A DNA stretch of 64,000 bases from Photobacterium jeanii (lineage in GTDB: Bacteria; Pseudomonadota; Gammaproteobacteria; Enterobacterales; Vibrionaceae), in assembly GCF_001650345.1 (NCBI RefSeq), contig NZ_LVHF01000017.1, positions 59,810-123,809 of the forward strand, given 5' to 3'. The notes under the pieces are model-generated. The model was not told the DNA's origin, searched no databases, and worked only from the letters and a program-made list of their open reading frames with translations. Every line of letters starts with the position of its first letter. Position 1 is the stretch's first letter. The position numbers were made by a program, and so were the translations under genes. Below, one piece after another: positions 34,544-45,046 of this stretch.

Positions 34544-34699
34544 GCTCAGGTTTTCCTGTCTTGAACCTGAGCTGTAGCAAAAACTGAGACATTGCGAATA
34601 AGCCACTTGGGATGGTGACTTGTTCGCATCGAACACAAGCGATGGGAATCCGTTTGTGTTCCGTCTTCGCCCTAGGATGGGGCGGAGACAATAATCTCC
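34544..34699 (+). ncRNA. Candidate structured RNA with GGA-containing hairpin loops
   Basis: Four stem-loops lie in 156 bp with no gene. Stem a: GCTCAGGTT (34544-34552) with AACCTGAGC (34564-34572). Stem b: 34593-34606 with 34615-34628, 12 Watson-Crick pairs plus one wobble and one mismatch, loop TTGGGATG. Stem c: GAACACAA (34631-34638) with TTGTGTTC (34654-34661), with an inner GAT-GGGA-ATC. Stem d: 34663-34672 with 34680-34689, ten pairs, loop TAGGATG. The GGAGA of stem d can instead pair with TCTCC at 34695-34699. On the plus strand, three loops carry GGATG or GGGA as in CsrA-binding RNAs. It could equally be the leader of the LysR gene read from the minus strand. Confidence 0.45.
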
Positions 34700-34700
34700 A

Positions 34701-35075
34701 TTCTACCCTGTTTTCTCTCTCAATGACTTCCTCTTAAGCCGTTAAATTCGTAACGCTATTTTTCATTCTCTCTTTTTACTCATCTTGTTTCTTATTACTA
34801 TTTATCGATAGTAAGTACCTGCTAACTTCTGGTTATCTAGCCTTGCCTGCTTGCTGTTTTCCCCTTTGTTTTTATATGGTTTTCATATGTTTTTTATGTG
34901 GTTTTCATAAGGGCTTGATACTGCCGTGATGCGATCTTGATAGGGTTTGTATGAGCTTTGAATGGCAGGCTAGGTAGCCCGTGTTTATTGCCACAAGCGT
35001 TGGTGGAAAGTGCAATCGTGGAGTGAAAAGACTGTCAGGTGTAGAGCGTCTCAACACGGCTTATGAAAAGAGATA
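34701..35075. other. Intergenic stretch, nothing recognised
   Basis: This AT-rich stretch has repeated TGGTTTTCATA words near 34877-34911 but no open frame with a ribosome site, no clear promoter and no long dyad. Confidence 0.5.
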
Positions 35076-35102
35076 TAAAAAAGGCTGCCCGAAGGCAGCC
35101 TT
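35076..35102 (-). terminator. Terminator after dcuA
   Basis: AAGGCTGCC and GGCAGCCTT pair perfectly around CGAA; on the minus strand the stem is followed by a T-rich tail. It ends the dcuA transcript 27 bases after its stop. Confidence 0.88.
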
Positions 35103-35128
35103 ATGACGTTGAGTGCTTGGTTAAGCGA

Positions 35129-36436
35129 TTACAGCATCATACCGCCGAAAACGAAACCAAGAGCCACTGACGTTGAAATAGTTACCACACCAGGAATAAA
35201 GAATGGGTGGTTAAATACTAGGTTACCGATACGGGTAGAACCTGTGTCATCCATCTCAACCGCCGCTAGCAGCGTTGGGTAAGTCGGTAGTACGAATAGT
35301 GCACTTACCGCTGCGAAAGAAGCAATCGCTGTTAGTGGTGCTACGCCAATCGCTAGTGCTGCTGGCATTAGTGCTGTGGTGGTTGCACCTTGAGAGTAAA
35401 GCAGCATAGATGCAAGGAATAGAACGATAGCTAGCATCCATGGGTAATCTTGTAGTAGCGAGCCCGCCACTTCTTTGATGCCGTCAACGTGAGCGTTAAC
35501 AAACGTTGAACCTAACCATGCTACACCCAGTACACACACACACGCTGTCATACCAGAGCGGAAAGTCGGTGCTGCTGCAATTTTCGATGCATCAATCTTA
35601 GTGAAGGTTACGATAGCCGCTGCTGCCGCTAGCATTACCGTCATGATCGCTTCGTTACGACCAAGTGCTGGGTTTTCAATCAGACCTACAGAGCTTGAGA
35701 TTGCTGCTGCGTAGCATACTACAAATGCGATAGCCGCTAGGAAGATGTAAGTAGCTGTTTTTGCTGTTGGTAGAATTTCGCGTTTCTCACCTGATTTCAG
35801 CTTGATCATGCCTTTTTCAAGACGCTCTTGGTAAATCGGATCGTCTTTTAGCTCACAGCCAAGGAAGTTAGCAACGAATGCACCCACCATACACGCAAGG
35901 AAAGTGGTTGGGATACAAATAGCCAGTAGGGTTAGGTAATCCACGCCTAGTGGCTCTAGGATGCCTGAGAAGAACACAACTGCCGCTGAAATTGGCGATG
36001 CTGTGATAGCGATTTGTGATGCTACAACCGCGATAGAAAGAGGACGAGAAGGGCGTACGCCTTGCTCTTTAGCCACTTCTGCAATAACTGGTAGAGTTGA
36101 GAATGCAGTGTGACCTGTACCCGCCATCAGTGTCATTAGGTATGTCACGATAGGCGCGTAGAAAGTAATGTGTTTAGGGTTTTTGCGAAGGAAGTTTTCC
36201 GCAATTTCCACTAGCCAGTCCATACCACCTGCAACCTGCATGGCTGCGATTGCGGTAATTACTGACATGATGATAAGGATTACATCAACCGGGATAAAAG
36301 ACTGGCTGGTTGGTACACCAAGTAACAGTGACAACACAATAACACCAGCACCACCAGCTAAACCGATACCAATACCGCCGATACGCGCTCCGAGGTAAAT
36401 GAACGCGAGAACGACAAAGAGTTCTACTCCAATCAT
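35129..36436 (-). CDS. dcuA: Anaerobic C4-dicarboxylate transporter DcuA
   Basis: DcuA exchanges aspartate, fumarate, malate and succinate across the inner membrane during anaerobic growth. The 435-residue protein has 10 or more membrane segments and the family motifs IYLGARIGGIGIGLAGG, AAMQVAGGMDWLVE, LPVIAEVAKEQGVRPSRPLS and QIAITASPISAAVV. It follows aspA by 133 bp on the same strand, the same order as in E. coli aspA-dcuA, which favours DcuA over DcuB. Together the pair takes up aspartate, makes fumarate for fumarate reductase and exports succinate. Confidence 0.9.
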   Translation of the reverse strand: MIGVELFVVLAFIYLGARIGGIGIGLAGGAGVIVLSLLLGVPTSQSFIPVDVILIIMSVITAIAAMQVAGGMDWLVEIAENFLRKNPKHITFYAPIVTYLMTLMAGTGHTAFSTLPVIAEVAKEQGVRPSRPLSIAVVASQIAITASPISAAVVFFSGILEPLGVDYLTLLAICIPTTFLACMVGAFVANFLGCELKDDPIYQERLEKGMIKLKSGEKREILPTAKTATYIFLAAIAFVVCYAAAISSSVGLIENPALGRNEAIMTVMLAAAAAIVTFTKIDASKIAAAPTFRSGMTACVCVLGVAWLGSTFVNAHVDGIKEVAGSLLQDYPWMLAIVLFLASMLLYSQGATTTALMPAALAIGVAPLTAIASFAAVSALFVLPTYPTLLAAVEMDDTGSTRIGNLVFNHPFFIPGVVTISTSVALGFVFGGMML

Positions 36437-36569
36437 GGGATTTTTCCTGTCTAAAAGTTAATCAAATGAAAATAAAAAAATAAAAATAAAAGAAGGGAAT
36501 CTGTAGCAAAGAAGGGCGGACACTCGTCCTGAATATCCGCCAAATTTTATCGTGCGAGGCTTGTTACGA

Positions 36570-38030
36570 TTAGTTGTAACGTTTCGCTTTGTATTCTGGG
36601 TGCATCAAGTTTTGAACTGAGAAGATGTCGTCTAGTTGTTCTTCAGTTAGAAGACCACGCTCTAGAACAACTTCGCGTACGCTCTTACCAGTTTCAGCAC
36701 AAATCTTACCTACGATGTCACCTTCGTGGTGGCCAATGAATGGGTTTAGGTAAGTTACGATACCGATAGAGTTGAACACGAAGTTTTCACATACTTCTTT
36801 GTTCACAGTGATACCAGAAATACACTTGTCAGTTAGGTTGATAGCGGCATTTTTGATTAGGTCGATTGACTCAAATAGAGCTTGACCAATCACTGGCTCC
36901 ATTACGTTCAACTGAAGCTGACCTGCTTCTGCTGCGAATGTTAGCGTCGTGTCGTTACCAATTACTTTGAAACACACTTGGTTAACCACTTCTGGGATTA
37001 CTGGGTTAACTTTTGCTGGCATGATTGAAGAACCAGCTTGCATTTCAGGTAGGTTTAGTTCGTTTAGACCAGCACGTGGGCCTGAAGATAGTAGACGTAG
37101 GTCGTTACAGATCTTAGACAGTTTCACAGCAGTACGCTTAAGTGCACCGTGAACCATTACGTAAGCGCCACAGTCAGAAGTTGCTTCGATTAGGTCTTCT
37201 GCTGGTGTGCATGGTAGGCCAGTGATTTCAGCTAGACGCTGAACTGATAGCTCTTGGTAACCTGTTGCTGCGTTTAGACCAGTACCGATCGCTGTTGCAC
37301 CTAGGTTAACTTCAAGAAGAAGTTGTGCTGTGTGCTTAAGGTTTTTGATTTCTTCTTTGATAAGAACGCCGAACGCGTGGAATTCTTGACCTACAGTCAT
37401 AGGTACAGCGTCTTGAAGCTGGGTACGGCCCATTTTTAGAACGCTAGCGAATTCTTTGTCTTTCGCATCGAAAGCACCTTTTAGGTACTCAAGTGCTTCC
37501 AGCATGTTGATGATGCTGTTGTAAACCGCGATACGGAAGCCTGTTGGGTAAGCACAGTTAGTAGATTGAGACTTGTTTACGTGATCGTTAGGGTTAACGA
37601 TGTCGTATTCGCCTTTCTCTTTACCCATTAGTTCTAGTGCAAGGTTAGCAACTACTTCGTTAGCATTCATGTTAACAGAAGTACCAGCACCGCCTTGGTA
37701 TACATCTGATGGGAATTGATCCATGCACTTGCCTGTTTCTAGGATCACATCACATGCTTTAATAATGTAGTCGCCTACTTCAGAAGGAATAGCGCCAAGT
37801 TCTTTGTTCGCCATTGCAGCAGCTTTCTTAGTGAAAACCATACCGCGAACAAACTCTGGTACATCTGAAATAGTGGTTTTTGAAATGTTGAAGTTCTCAA
37901 CAGCGCGAAGAGTGTGAATGCCCCAGTAAGCGTCAGCTGGAACGTGACGTTCACCAAGTAGATCTTCTTCAATGCGGGTTGCAACATTAACTGCTGCTTC
38001 GTTTTTTTCTAGATCAATCATCTGAGACAT
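36570..38030 (-). CDS. aspA: Aspartate ammonia-lyase AspA
   Basis: AspA converts L-aspartate to fumarate and ammonia. The 486-residue protein has the fumarase/aspartase superfamily signature [11 protein letters not shown], the N-terminal motif [18 protein letters not shown], and [20 protein letters not shown] that carries substrate-binding residues. Length matches E. coli AspA (478) with a slightly longer start. The codon use (few rare codons) suggests strong expression. The upstream region contains one good half of a CRP site (AGATCAC near 38184), not a complete one. Fumarate made here would feed the frd genes at 52-55 kb. Confidence 0.95.
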   Translation of the reverse strand: MSQMIDLEKNEAAVNVATRIEEDLLGERHVPADAYWGIHTLRAVENFNISKTTISDVPEFVRGMVFTKKAAAMANKELGAIPSEVGDYIIKACDVILETGKCMDQFPSDVYQGGAGTSVNMNANEVVANLALELMGKEKGEYDIVNPNDHVNKSQSTNCAYPTGFRIAVYNSIINMLEALEYLKGAFDAKDKEFASVLKMGRTQLQDAVPMTVGQEFHAFGVLIKEEIKNLKHTAQLLLEVNLGATAIGTGLNAATGYQELSVQRLAEITGLPCTPAEDLIEATSDCGAYVMVHGALKRTAVKLSKICNDLRLLSSGPRAGLNELNLPEMQAGSSIMPAKVNPVIPEVVNQVCFKVIGNDTTLTFAAEAGQLQLNVMEPVIGQALFESIDLIKNAAINLTDKCISGITVNKEVCENFVFNSIGIVTYLNPFIGHHEGDIVGKICAETGKSVREVVLERGLLTEEQLDDIFSVQNLMHPEYKAKRYN

Positions 38031-38466
38031 AAATGTAGCCTTTTGGGGAATCTGCTAAAAAATTCAAATGTTTAGCCAGTTCTGAGCTCAGAGTCCATTC
38101 CGCAGAAGTGTTGGCTAGATGATCGTACCTGACACCTTAGTTGAGGCTGATAATACTCCCCTTTAGGGGTAAAAACATAACCCAGATCACTTTTTTGGAT
38201 GGGCTATTTTTATTTGCACAAAAACGAGATCTCACTCACATTCGCTGTTAAAAATAGACAGGTTCATTGAGCTAAAAAATGTCTAATTATTATAAAATGT
38301 GAAAGGTTTGTTTATGTGCATCTGTAATATTGCCGACGCCATCTAAACACAGACAATTGAAAAATGCGACAATAGCCGCATAGTTTATAGAGTTGCTAAT
38401 TATTCACGCTGTCATGCGCAATTATTGCAGGGCAGTTTCATCACAGACCACCACAAGAGGTAAGTC
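38031..38466. other. aspA-fxsA divergent intergenic region
   Basis: The region between the two divergent genes is AT-rich. It holds a short CCCC/GGGG dyad at 38158-38169 and an AGATCAC half-site close to a CRP consensus. No gene is visible. Promoters for both genes must lie here but none is clear enough to mark. Confidence 0.5.
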
Positions 38467-39015
38467 GTGTTTCCTATTTTAATGTTTCTTTTTATTGTCG
38501 TACCGATTGTCGAGATCGCGCTGTTTGTTCAAGTGGGTGGCGTGCTCGGAATGTGGCCGACAATTGGCTTAGTGTTAGTAACCGCTATCGTGGGCGCTTC
38601 ACTGGTGCGTAGCCAAGGTATTGCGACCCTGCTATCGGTACAAAGCCGCTTACAGCAAGGCGAACTGCCCGCTCAGCAGATTGTTGAGGGCGTTATGTTA
38701 GCCGTTGCAGGTGTGCTGCTGTTAACCCCTGGTTTTATGACGGATATCTTAGGTATGGCGGTATTATTGCCAGCCCCACGTGCATATTTAGCCAAACAGT
38801 TGATGAGCCGAGTGAAGGTACAAAGCATGGGCTCAGGTGCTGGTTTTAGCGGTTCGTTCGGTGGTGGACAAGGTTTTCAGCAACATCAACAAGGTCCATT
38901 CGATCAGCAAGATCCGTTTAGTCGTAGCCGTAATGAATCCGGTGATGTGTTCGACGGTGAGTTTGAACGAAAGGATGAAAACAAAAAAGACGACGATTCT
39001 CCGCGTCTTCATTAA
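38467..39015 (+). CDS. fxsA: FxsA family membrane protein
   Basis: FxsA is an inner-membrane protein whose overproduction in E. coli relieves F-plasmid exclusion of phage T7; its normal role is unknown. The 182-residue protein has membrane segments near residues 4-22, 26-45 and 76-95, with motifs VEIALFVQVGGVLGMWPTIG, SQGIATLLSVQSRLQQGELP and LLLTPGFMTDILGMAVLLP. The C-terminal tail is long and low complexity (Gly, Gln, Asp, Lys). Translation starts at GTG 38467, supported by AGAGG six bases upstream. In many bacteria it lies near groES and aspA, as here. Confidence 0.9.
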   Translation: MFPILMFLFIVVPIVEIALFVQVGGVLGMWPTIGLVLVTAIVGASLVRSQGIATLLSVQSRLQQGELPAQQIVEGVMLAVAGVLLLTPGFMTDILGMAVLLPAPRAYLAKQLMSRVKVQSMGSGAGFSGSFGGGQGFQQHQQGPFDQQDPFSRSRNESGDVFDGEFERKDENKKDDDSPRLH

Positions 39016-39055
39016 TATTCTTTCACCGAAAATTTGTTTCAACATATGAATAGAA

Positions 39056-39080
39056 AAAGCAGCCCAAGGCTGCTTTTTTT
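39056..39080 (+). terminator. Terminator after fxsA
   Basis: AAAGCAGCC and GGCTGCTTT pair perfectly around CAA and are followed by a run of seven T. Confidence 0.9.
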
Positions 39081-39136
39081 GTCGCTGTTTTTAGGCGAGA
39101 TGAGTACTGTGGCTAACGCAATTTAGCCTGTGGGGA

Positions 39137-40495
39137 TCAAGCGCTGATCACCAACTGTTGTCGGCGCAGGCGAATGGCATACAAGTAAGCGCCAATGCCA
39201 CTGAAGATGTTGGCGATCGCAATACCAATAAATAGCCCTTCAGTGCCATTAAGTTGGCTACCCAGCCATGCGGCAGGTAACAAGAACGCAAATAGGCGTA
39301 ACAAGTTCCAAATTAGAGCTTTCATCGACTGATGCATCGCATTGAGTCCGCTGATCAACAACATACATACTGCCTGTAAGCCGTAGCTAAAGGGCACCAC
39401 AATCAGGTAATGCCACAGCAAATTTTGTACTTCAACATCTTGGCTAAATAGGGCTGACAACGGCCAACTCAGTGGCACCATCATCACAAACACCAGCAAT
39501 TGGAACACAATCGCAAACCGCATCGCCAAGAACAGCGCCGAGAAAGCGCGGTTGGGGTTATTGGCACCTAAGTTTTGCGCCATGAATGGCATTAACGCCG
39601 AGCCAAGCGACATCATCACAATGATCAAAATCGATTCGATCCGCATGGCTGCACCATAAGCGGCGACCGATGTGGTGCCTTGGGCTGCCAAGATGGTCAT
39701 CATTAATGCCCCCGATAACGGGGTTAAGGCATTGGATAAGCCAGCAGGGGTGCCAACTTGCAGTACTTGTCGCCAATCCTGCATTAGTTTCGTCACTTCA
39801 GGCCAGGCTAGAAGTTTTTCTCGTGCAATTAAGACGTATAACGAGCCGATCAAAGCCACGCCCCAGCTCATGCCACTGGCGATGGCGGCACCTTGCACGC
39901 CTAATTCAGGAAATGGACCCAAACCGAAGATCAATAAAGGATCTAAGATCCCGTTGATCAACCCGGCTAGCATCATGATCTTGGCGGGGGTTTTGGTATC
40001 GCCAGTGGCTCGAATGGCGCTATTACCTGCCATTGGGATCACCAATAGTGGAATGGCGATATACCACACCGTCATGTATTGCTCGATGATAGGTAGCAGT
40101 GCTTGCGATGCGCCTAATAAGCTAAATAGTGGTTCTATCGTAAAGAGTCCGGCGACGGATGCCGTAAGCATCAAAAGTACCGCCAGCAGTAGCCCGTGAC
40201 TGGAAAAGCGTGCCGCTGACGCCATATCCCCTTTACCGAGTAAGCGCCCAATCGAAGTCGACAGCCCCACGCCGACCCCCATGGTGATGCAGTTCATCGC
40301 AAAGGTGACAGGAAAGGTGAAGCTGACCGCTGCTAAGGCTTCGGTGCCGAGCAGTGAAATAAAGAAAGTATCGACCAGATTAAACATCAGGATCGCGACC
40401 ATGCCGAAAATCATAGGTACGGTTAAACGGCGTAAAACGTCATCGATCGGGGCAGTGAGGATCCCGTGTTTATCGGGCTTTTTTGGTAACGTCAT
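39137..40495 (-). CDS. MATE family efflux transporter
   Basis: A 452-residue MATE exporter with about 12 membrane segments, which uses a sodium or proton gradient to export cationic drugs and metabolites. Motifs include LTVPMIFGMVAILMFNLVDT near the N-terminus and GNSAIRATGDTKTPAKIMML in the middle. The frame is open back to 40552, but the ATG at 40495 (MTLPKKPDKHGILTAPIDDV) gives the usual MATE start. It is convergent with fxsA and divergent from groES. Substrate cannot be told. Confidence 0.88.
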   Translation of the reverse strand: MTLPKKPDKHGILTAPIDDVLRRLTVPMIFGMVAILMFNLVDTFFISLLGTEALAAVSFTFPVTFAMNCITMGVGVGLSTSIGRLLGKGDMASAARFSSHGLLLAVLLMLTASVAGLFTIEPLFSLLGASQALLPIIEQYMTVWYIAIPLLVIPMAGNSAIRATGDTKTPAKIMMLAGLINGILDPLLIFGLGPFPELGVQGAAIASGMSWGVALIGSLYVLIAREKLLAWPEVTKLMQDWRQVLQVGTPAGLSNALTPLSGALMMTILAAQGTTSVAAYGAAMRIESILIIVMMSLGSALMPFMAQNLGANNPNRAFSALFLAMRFAIVFQLLVFVMMVPLSWPLSALFSQDVEVQNLLWHYLIVVPFSYGLQAVCMLLISGLNAMHQSMKALIWNLLRLFAFLLPAAWLGSQLNGTEGLFIGIAIANIFSGIGAYLYAIRLRRQQLVISA

Positions 40496-40592
40496 AAGAG
40501 TCTCGAAAGCAAGATGCTCGCTCACCCTAAAGCAAAGAATGTGACGGGGCAAAAGTTCTCGAAGAAATTTTGCAAATATTTCCCTTGAAAGG

Positions 40593-40620
40593 CTTGGGAT
40601 CAGAAAAAAAGACCCAACAT
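40593..40620 (+). promoter_or_regulatory. Possible heat-shock (sigma-32) promoter of groESL
   Basis: CTTGGG, 14 bases, then CCCAACAT resembles the sigma-32 consensus (CTTGAA, N13-15, CCCCATnT) with two mismatches in each element. It lies 83 bases before groES. A nearer match CTTGAAA at 40584 has a poor spacing. GroESL operons are normally heat inducible. Confidence 0.4.
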
Positions 40621-40702
40621 GCTATTTATCTAAAGAGTAAGCGCCTTTATATTCTTACTCACTTAATTCTATTGATATTACCAAAATCAGGAGAGACGAC
40701 CG

Positions 40703-40993
40703 ATGAATATTCGTCCATTACATGACCGAGTTATCGTTGAACGCCAAGAAGTTGAATCTAAGTCTGCGGGTGGCATCGTTCTAACTGGCTCTGCTGCTGA
40801 AAAATCAACACGCGGTGTGATCCTTGCTGTGGGCAAAGGCCGCATTCTTGAAAACGGTACAGTTCAACCACTGGACGTGAAAGTTGGTGATACTGTGATC
40901 TTCGCTGAAGGCTACGGCACTAAGACTGAAAAGATCGACGGTAAAGAAGTTCTGATCATGTCTGAAAACGACATCATGGCTATTGTCGAGTAA
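40703..40993 (+). CDS. groES: Co-chaperonin GroES
   Basis: GroES caps the GroEL folding chamber. The 96-residue protein begins [20 protein letters not shown] and has [20 protein letters not shown] (mobile loop) and [20 protein letters not shown], with the end NDIMAIVE. Length is standard. A CAGGAGAG site precedes the ATG. It is followed by groEL after 69 bases, the usual operon order. Confidence 0.98.
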   Translation: MNIRPLHDRVIVERQEVESKSAGGIVLTGSAAEKSTRGVILAVGKGRILENGTVQPLDVKVGDTVIFAEGYGTKTEKIDGKEVLIMSENDIMAIVE

Positions 40994-41020
40994 AAGCAAT
41001 CGTTGAGTAATTCACTCTGA

Positions 41021-42709
<1,689 letters not shown>

Positions 42710-42784
42710 TAGCCGACTATCTCTTTGCTGTATGACTCAATGACAGCGCTGAGCTAGACCACCTATGTGCGACATAGGTTAAAG

Positions 42785-42812
42785 AGCCGAGGGTTTATAC
42801 CTCGGCTTTTTT
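42785..42812 (+). terminator. Terminator after groEL
   Basis: AGCCGAGG and CCTCGGCT pair perfectly around a seven-base loop, followed by TTTTT. The rest of 42710-43046 has no visible gene. Confidence 0.9.
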
Positions 42813-43046
42813 ACGCTTGTCGAAAATGATTAGCCTTGAAGATTAAGAATAACGTGTAAGCTCAAAAAGATTTGTAGCTTGGTAACTTATATATCCTCAT
42901 TGCTGCTATCTCTCCCGTAAATCTTTCCATTCCTTTGTTCGTTATTTGATGTCTGTTTTGTATATGTGCTTGGTTGTTTATAAATTGATTTTATTAAACG
43001 GTTGTAAATAACCAGCAAGATTCTGATACCAAAATGAGGGATTCAC

Positions 43047-44120
43047 ATGTACAAGCTATTAGCATCGCTATGTTTACTGGTGGCGTCGAGTTGTGTTGCT
43101 GCGCATCTTGTGCCAGCCACGCACTATGCACTGCAATATGAAGGGCGTAGTGTGAAAGATTACGCTTCGGGTAAGGTTCAAATTAGTTGGCCGGGCACCA
43201 AACTCAAGACACGTTTTGTCGGACGCCAGCTTTCGGTGACGATGGCAGGTAAAGGTGATCATTTTGATGTGGTTATCGATGGTCAGTTGACGAATAAATT
43301 GATCACCCATGTTGGCAGCGGTGTTGAAACGTATCTGTTGTTTGACAGCGAGACTGAGCAAAATGTAGTGATTGAACTGGTCAAGCGAACTGAAAACTAC
43401 GAAGCGATGAGCGAGCTAATTTCGATTGAGCATGACGGTTATCTCGAAGGTGTGTGGCGTGATCAGCCGCATATCTTATTTATTGGTGACTCAATCAGTG
43501 CTGGCTTTGGTAGTGAGTCGAACAAACGTGAATGCACGTGGGAAGAAGTCTACGCCACATCTAACGCTCGACTTGCATTTCCTTATCAAACTGGGCTTGC
43601 GCTTGATGCTAGTATTACGCAGATATCGTTTTCGGGCTTAGGGTTAATCCGCAACTGGAACGGAAATCAGCCATACCATGATTTGACCTATTATGCCGAT
43701 AAGGCGAGTGCTGTGTTTGGTCAAAGCGCTGCATTTGAAGATACGGCGCCAGACTTAATTGTCATTGAAGTTGGCACTAACGACTTTAGCACTGATCCGC
43801 TGCCTCATGAGCCATGGCAAGATATCGACGAAGTGAAAGTGGATTGGGTTCATCGAATGGTATCGTTCGTTGAAGAGCTTAAATCTCGTTATGACGGCGT
43901 AAATGTTATTTTAATGCCACGTCCGGCATACCCATATGACTACATTATTCCAGCGACTAATGACGCTATCGCGATATTAACGGCTAAAGGGCTGGAGGGC
44001 GTGTATAGCCATGTGTTTGTGTCACCACTTGAAGGTTGTATCTGGCATCCGACAGTGCAAGAGCATAAAACCATTGCACATAAGCTGAGTGAGTACATTA
44101 AACAAAACAACTTACTATAA
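43047..44120 (+). CDS. Secreted SGNH hydrolase, CE2-like carbohydrate esterase
   Basis: A 357-residue protein with a signal peptide (MYKLLASLCLLVASSCVAA). Residues about 30-130 form a beta-rich domain (KVQISWPGTKLKTRFVGRQL, then DHFDVVIDGQ) as in the jelly-roll domain of family CE2 acetyl esterases. The catalytic domain has ILFIGDSISAGFGSESNK (Ser in GDSI), VIEVGTNDFS (block III) and GCIWHPTVQEH with the catalytic His. A role in removing acetyl groups from polysaccharides outside the cytoplasm is likely. It has its own terminator and no operon partner. Confidence 0.82.
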   Translation: MYKLLASLCLLVASSCVAAHLVPATHYALQYEGRSVKDYASGKVQISWPGTKLKTRFVGRQLSVTMAGKGDHFDVVIDGQLTNKLITHVGSGVETYLLFDSETEQNVVIELVKRTENYEAMSELISIEHDGYLEGVWRDQPHILFIGDSISAGFGSESNKRECTWEEVYATSNARLAFPYQTGLALDASITQISFSGLGLIRNWNGNQPYHDLTYYADKASAVFGQSAAFEDTAPDLIVIEVGTNDFSTDPLPHEPWQDIDEVKVDWVHRMVSFVEELKSRYDGVNVILMPRPAYPYDYIIPATNDAIAILTAKGLEGVYSHVFVSPLEGCIWHPTVQEHKTIAHKLSEYIKQNNLL

Positions 44121-44144
44121 CTACTTGATTATTAACCGTCTTCA

Positions 44145-44173
44145 AACTGGGTAGAATGCTACCCAGTTTTGTT
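44145..44173 (+). terminator. Terminator after the CE2-like esterase
   Basis: AACTGGGTAG and CTACCCAGTT pair perfectly around AATG and are followed by TTGTTTC. Confidence 0.85.
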
Positions 44174-44265
44174 TCTTGCTATCTCTTCTCTCATCCCTCC
44201 CCCCTTTTCTGTTTTACTGCTTTTAATTCGTCTCAATGGATCAACCTGTCATGCAATACCGTGTA

Positions 44266-44422
44266 ATGAGTTTGTACCGAGTTCACTTGGGAAAAAGCCG
44301 AGAAAGCTGCACATGAAAAATAACAAATGAAAACAATAAGTTAAGCTAGAGGTGTTAGTTTCTGAAACTAGGGTGTTAAATTGCTCATCTTTTCGCTGTC
44401 TTTGCTGTGGAAAGCTGTACAG
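44266..44422. repeat. Intergenic repeat, unit 1 of 3
   Basis: Starts ATGAGTTTGT, then TGGGAAAAAGC and GAAAGCTGCACAT, has a variable A-rich centre (AAAACAATAA, TTAA), then CTTTTCGCTGTCTTTG and ends GAAAGCTGTACAG, where CTGTACAG is a palindrome. Left and right ends carry a near-identical direct word (AAAGCTGCACA / AAAGCTGTACAG). Two similar units follow. Confidence 0.65.
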
Positions 44423-44554
44423 GGAAATGTATCCAAGCCGCTGTGTTGTTGAAGGTACAGTGAAAATGGTCAGAACAGGGCATTGTGAGCCAGTATATTG
44501 AGATAAGGTACTTTTCTTATTTGGGGTAGATTTAGAAGAGATGAATCAATGCCA

Positions 44555-44710
44555 ATGGTTGTGCAGGGTTTATCGGGAAAAAAGCAAAGAAAGCTGCACG
44601 TAATATTAAATCAAATTAAAACAATAACTTAATGGCGGCTTTGTTGGCTTGATTATCTATGGTGAAACATGGTTATCTTTTTACTGTTCTTTGTGAGAAA
44701 AGCTGTACAG
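44555..44710. repeat. Intergenic repeat, unit 2 of 3
   Basis: Contains TCGGGAAAAAAGC, GAAAGCTGCACGT, the shared centre words AAAACAATAACTTAA, and the right end ATCTTTTTACTGTTCTTTG followed by AAAAGCTGTACAG. Length 156 bases, against 157 and 144 in the other units. Confidence 0.65.
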
Positions 44711-44772
44711 ATTCCAAAGAAAGCCTTTCAATTGATCAGTAAATCGTTAGTGATAGGCCAAATATAGCTGCG

Positions 44773-44916
44773 ATGAGTTTGTCGGGTAAAAAGCCTGAAA
44801 AGCTGCACATAAATAAATTGTTTAATATCAGTGGTTTAAGTGCGAGTGTAAGCGAAGGGTTAGAGGTGCTTTAAATGCTCACCTTTTCGCTGCTTTTGGT
44901 TGTTAAATCTGTACGG
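44773..44916. repeat. Intergenic repeat, unit 3 of 3
   Basis: Begins ATGAGTTTGTCGGG as in unit 1, then TAAAAAGCCTGAAAAGC and TGCACATAAA, and ends TGCTCACCTTTTCGCTGC then CTGTACGG. The 926-bp interval 44121-45046 contains no gene that I can support. Confidence 0.65.
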
Positions 44917-44953
44917 CTGTTATTGCGAAGCAATGTGTGAAGCTCGATAAAGA

Positions 44954-44979
44954 AAAAGCAGCTGTTAACAGCTGCTTTT
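44954..44979 (-). terminator. Terminator after rimK
   Basis: A perfect 26-base palindrome with AAAAGCAGC at one end and GCTGCTTTT at the other. It lies 68 bases past the rimK stop on the minus strand. Confidence 0.82.
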
Positions 44980-45046
44980 GATTAAAGCGAATGAGACATT
45001 CGCAGAGAGGTTTTGTGGCTAAAAAAATCCGTTTAACCGTTATTGA

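Noticed and set aside
34544..34699. 6S RNA, tmRNA, SRP RNA or a common riboswitch
   Set aside because: None of the conserved sequences of those families that I know are present.
38177..38198. CRP site upstream of aspA
   Set aside because: Only one half matches the consensus; the other half differs in most positions.
40584..40590. CTTGAAA as sigma-32 -35 of groESL
   Set aside because: Spacing to the -10-like CCCAACAT is 22 bases, too long; the overlapping CTTGGG fits better.
44415..44422. LexA box at CTGTACAG
   Set aside because: LexA sites need CTGT-N8-ACAG; here the halves abut with no spacer.
44266..44916. Integron attC sites or CRISPR array in the repeat region
   Set aside because: No attC core sites (GTTRRRY / RYYYAAC) bound the units, and unit length, spacing and divergence do not fit CRISPR repeats and spacers.
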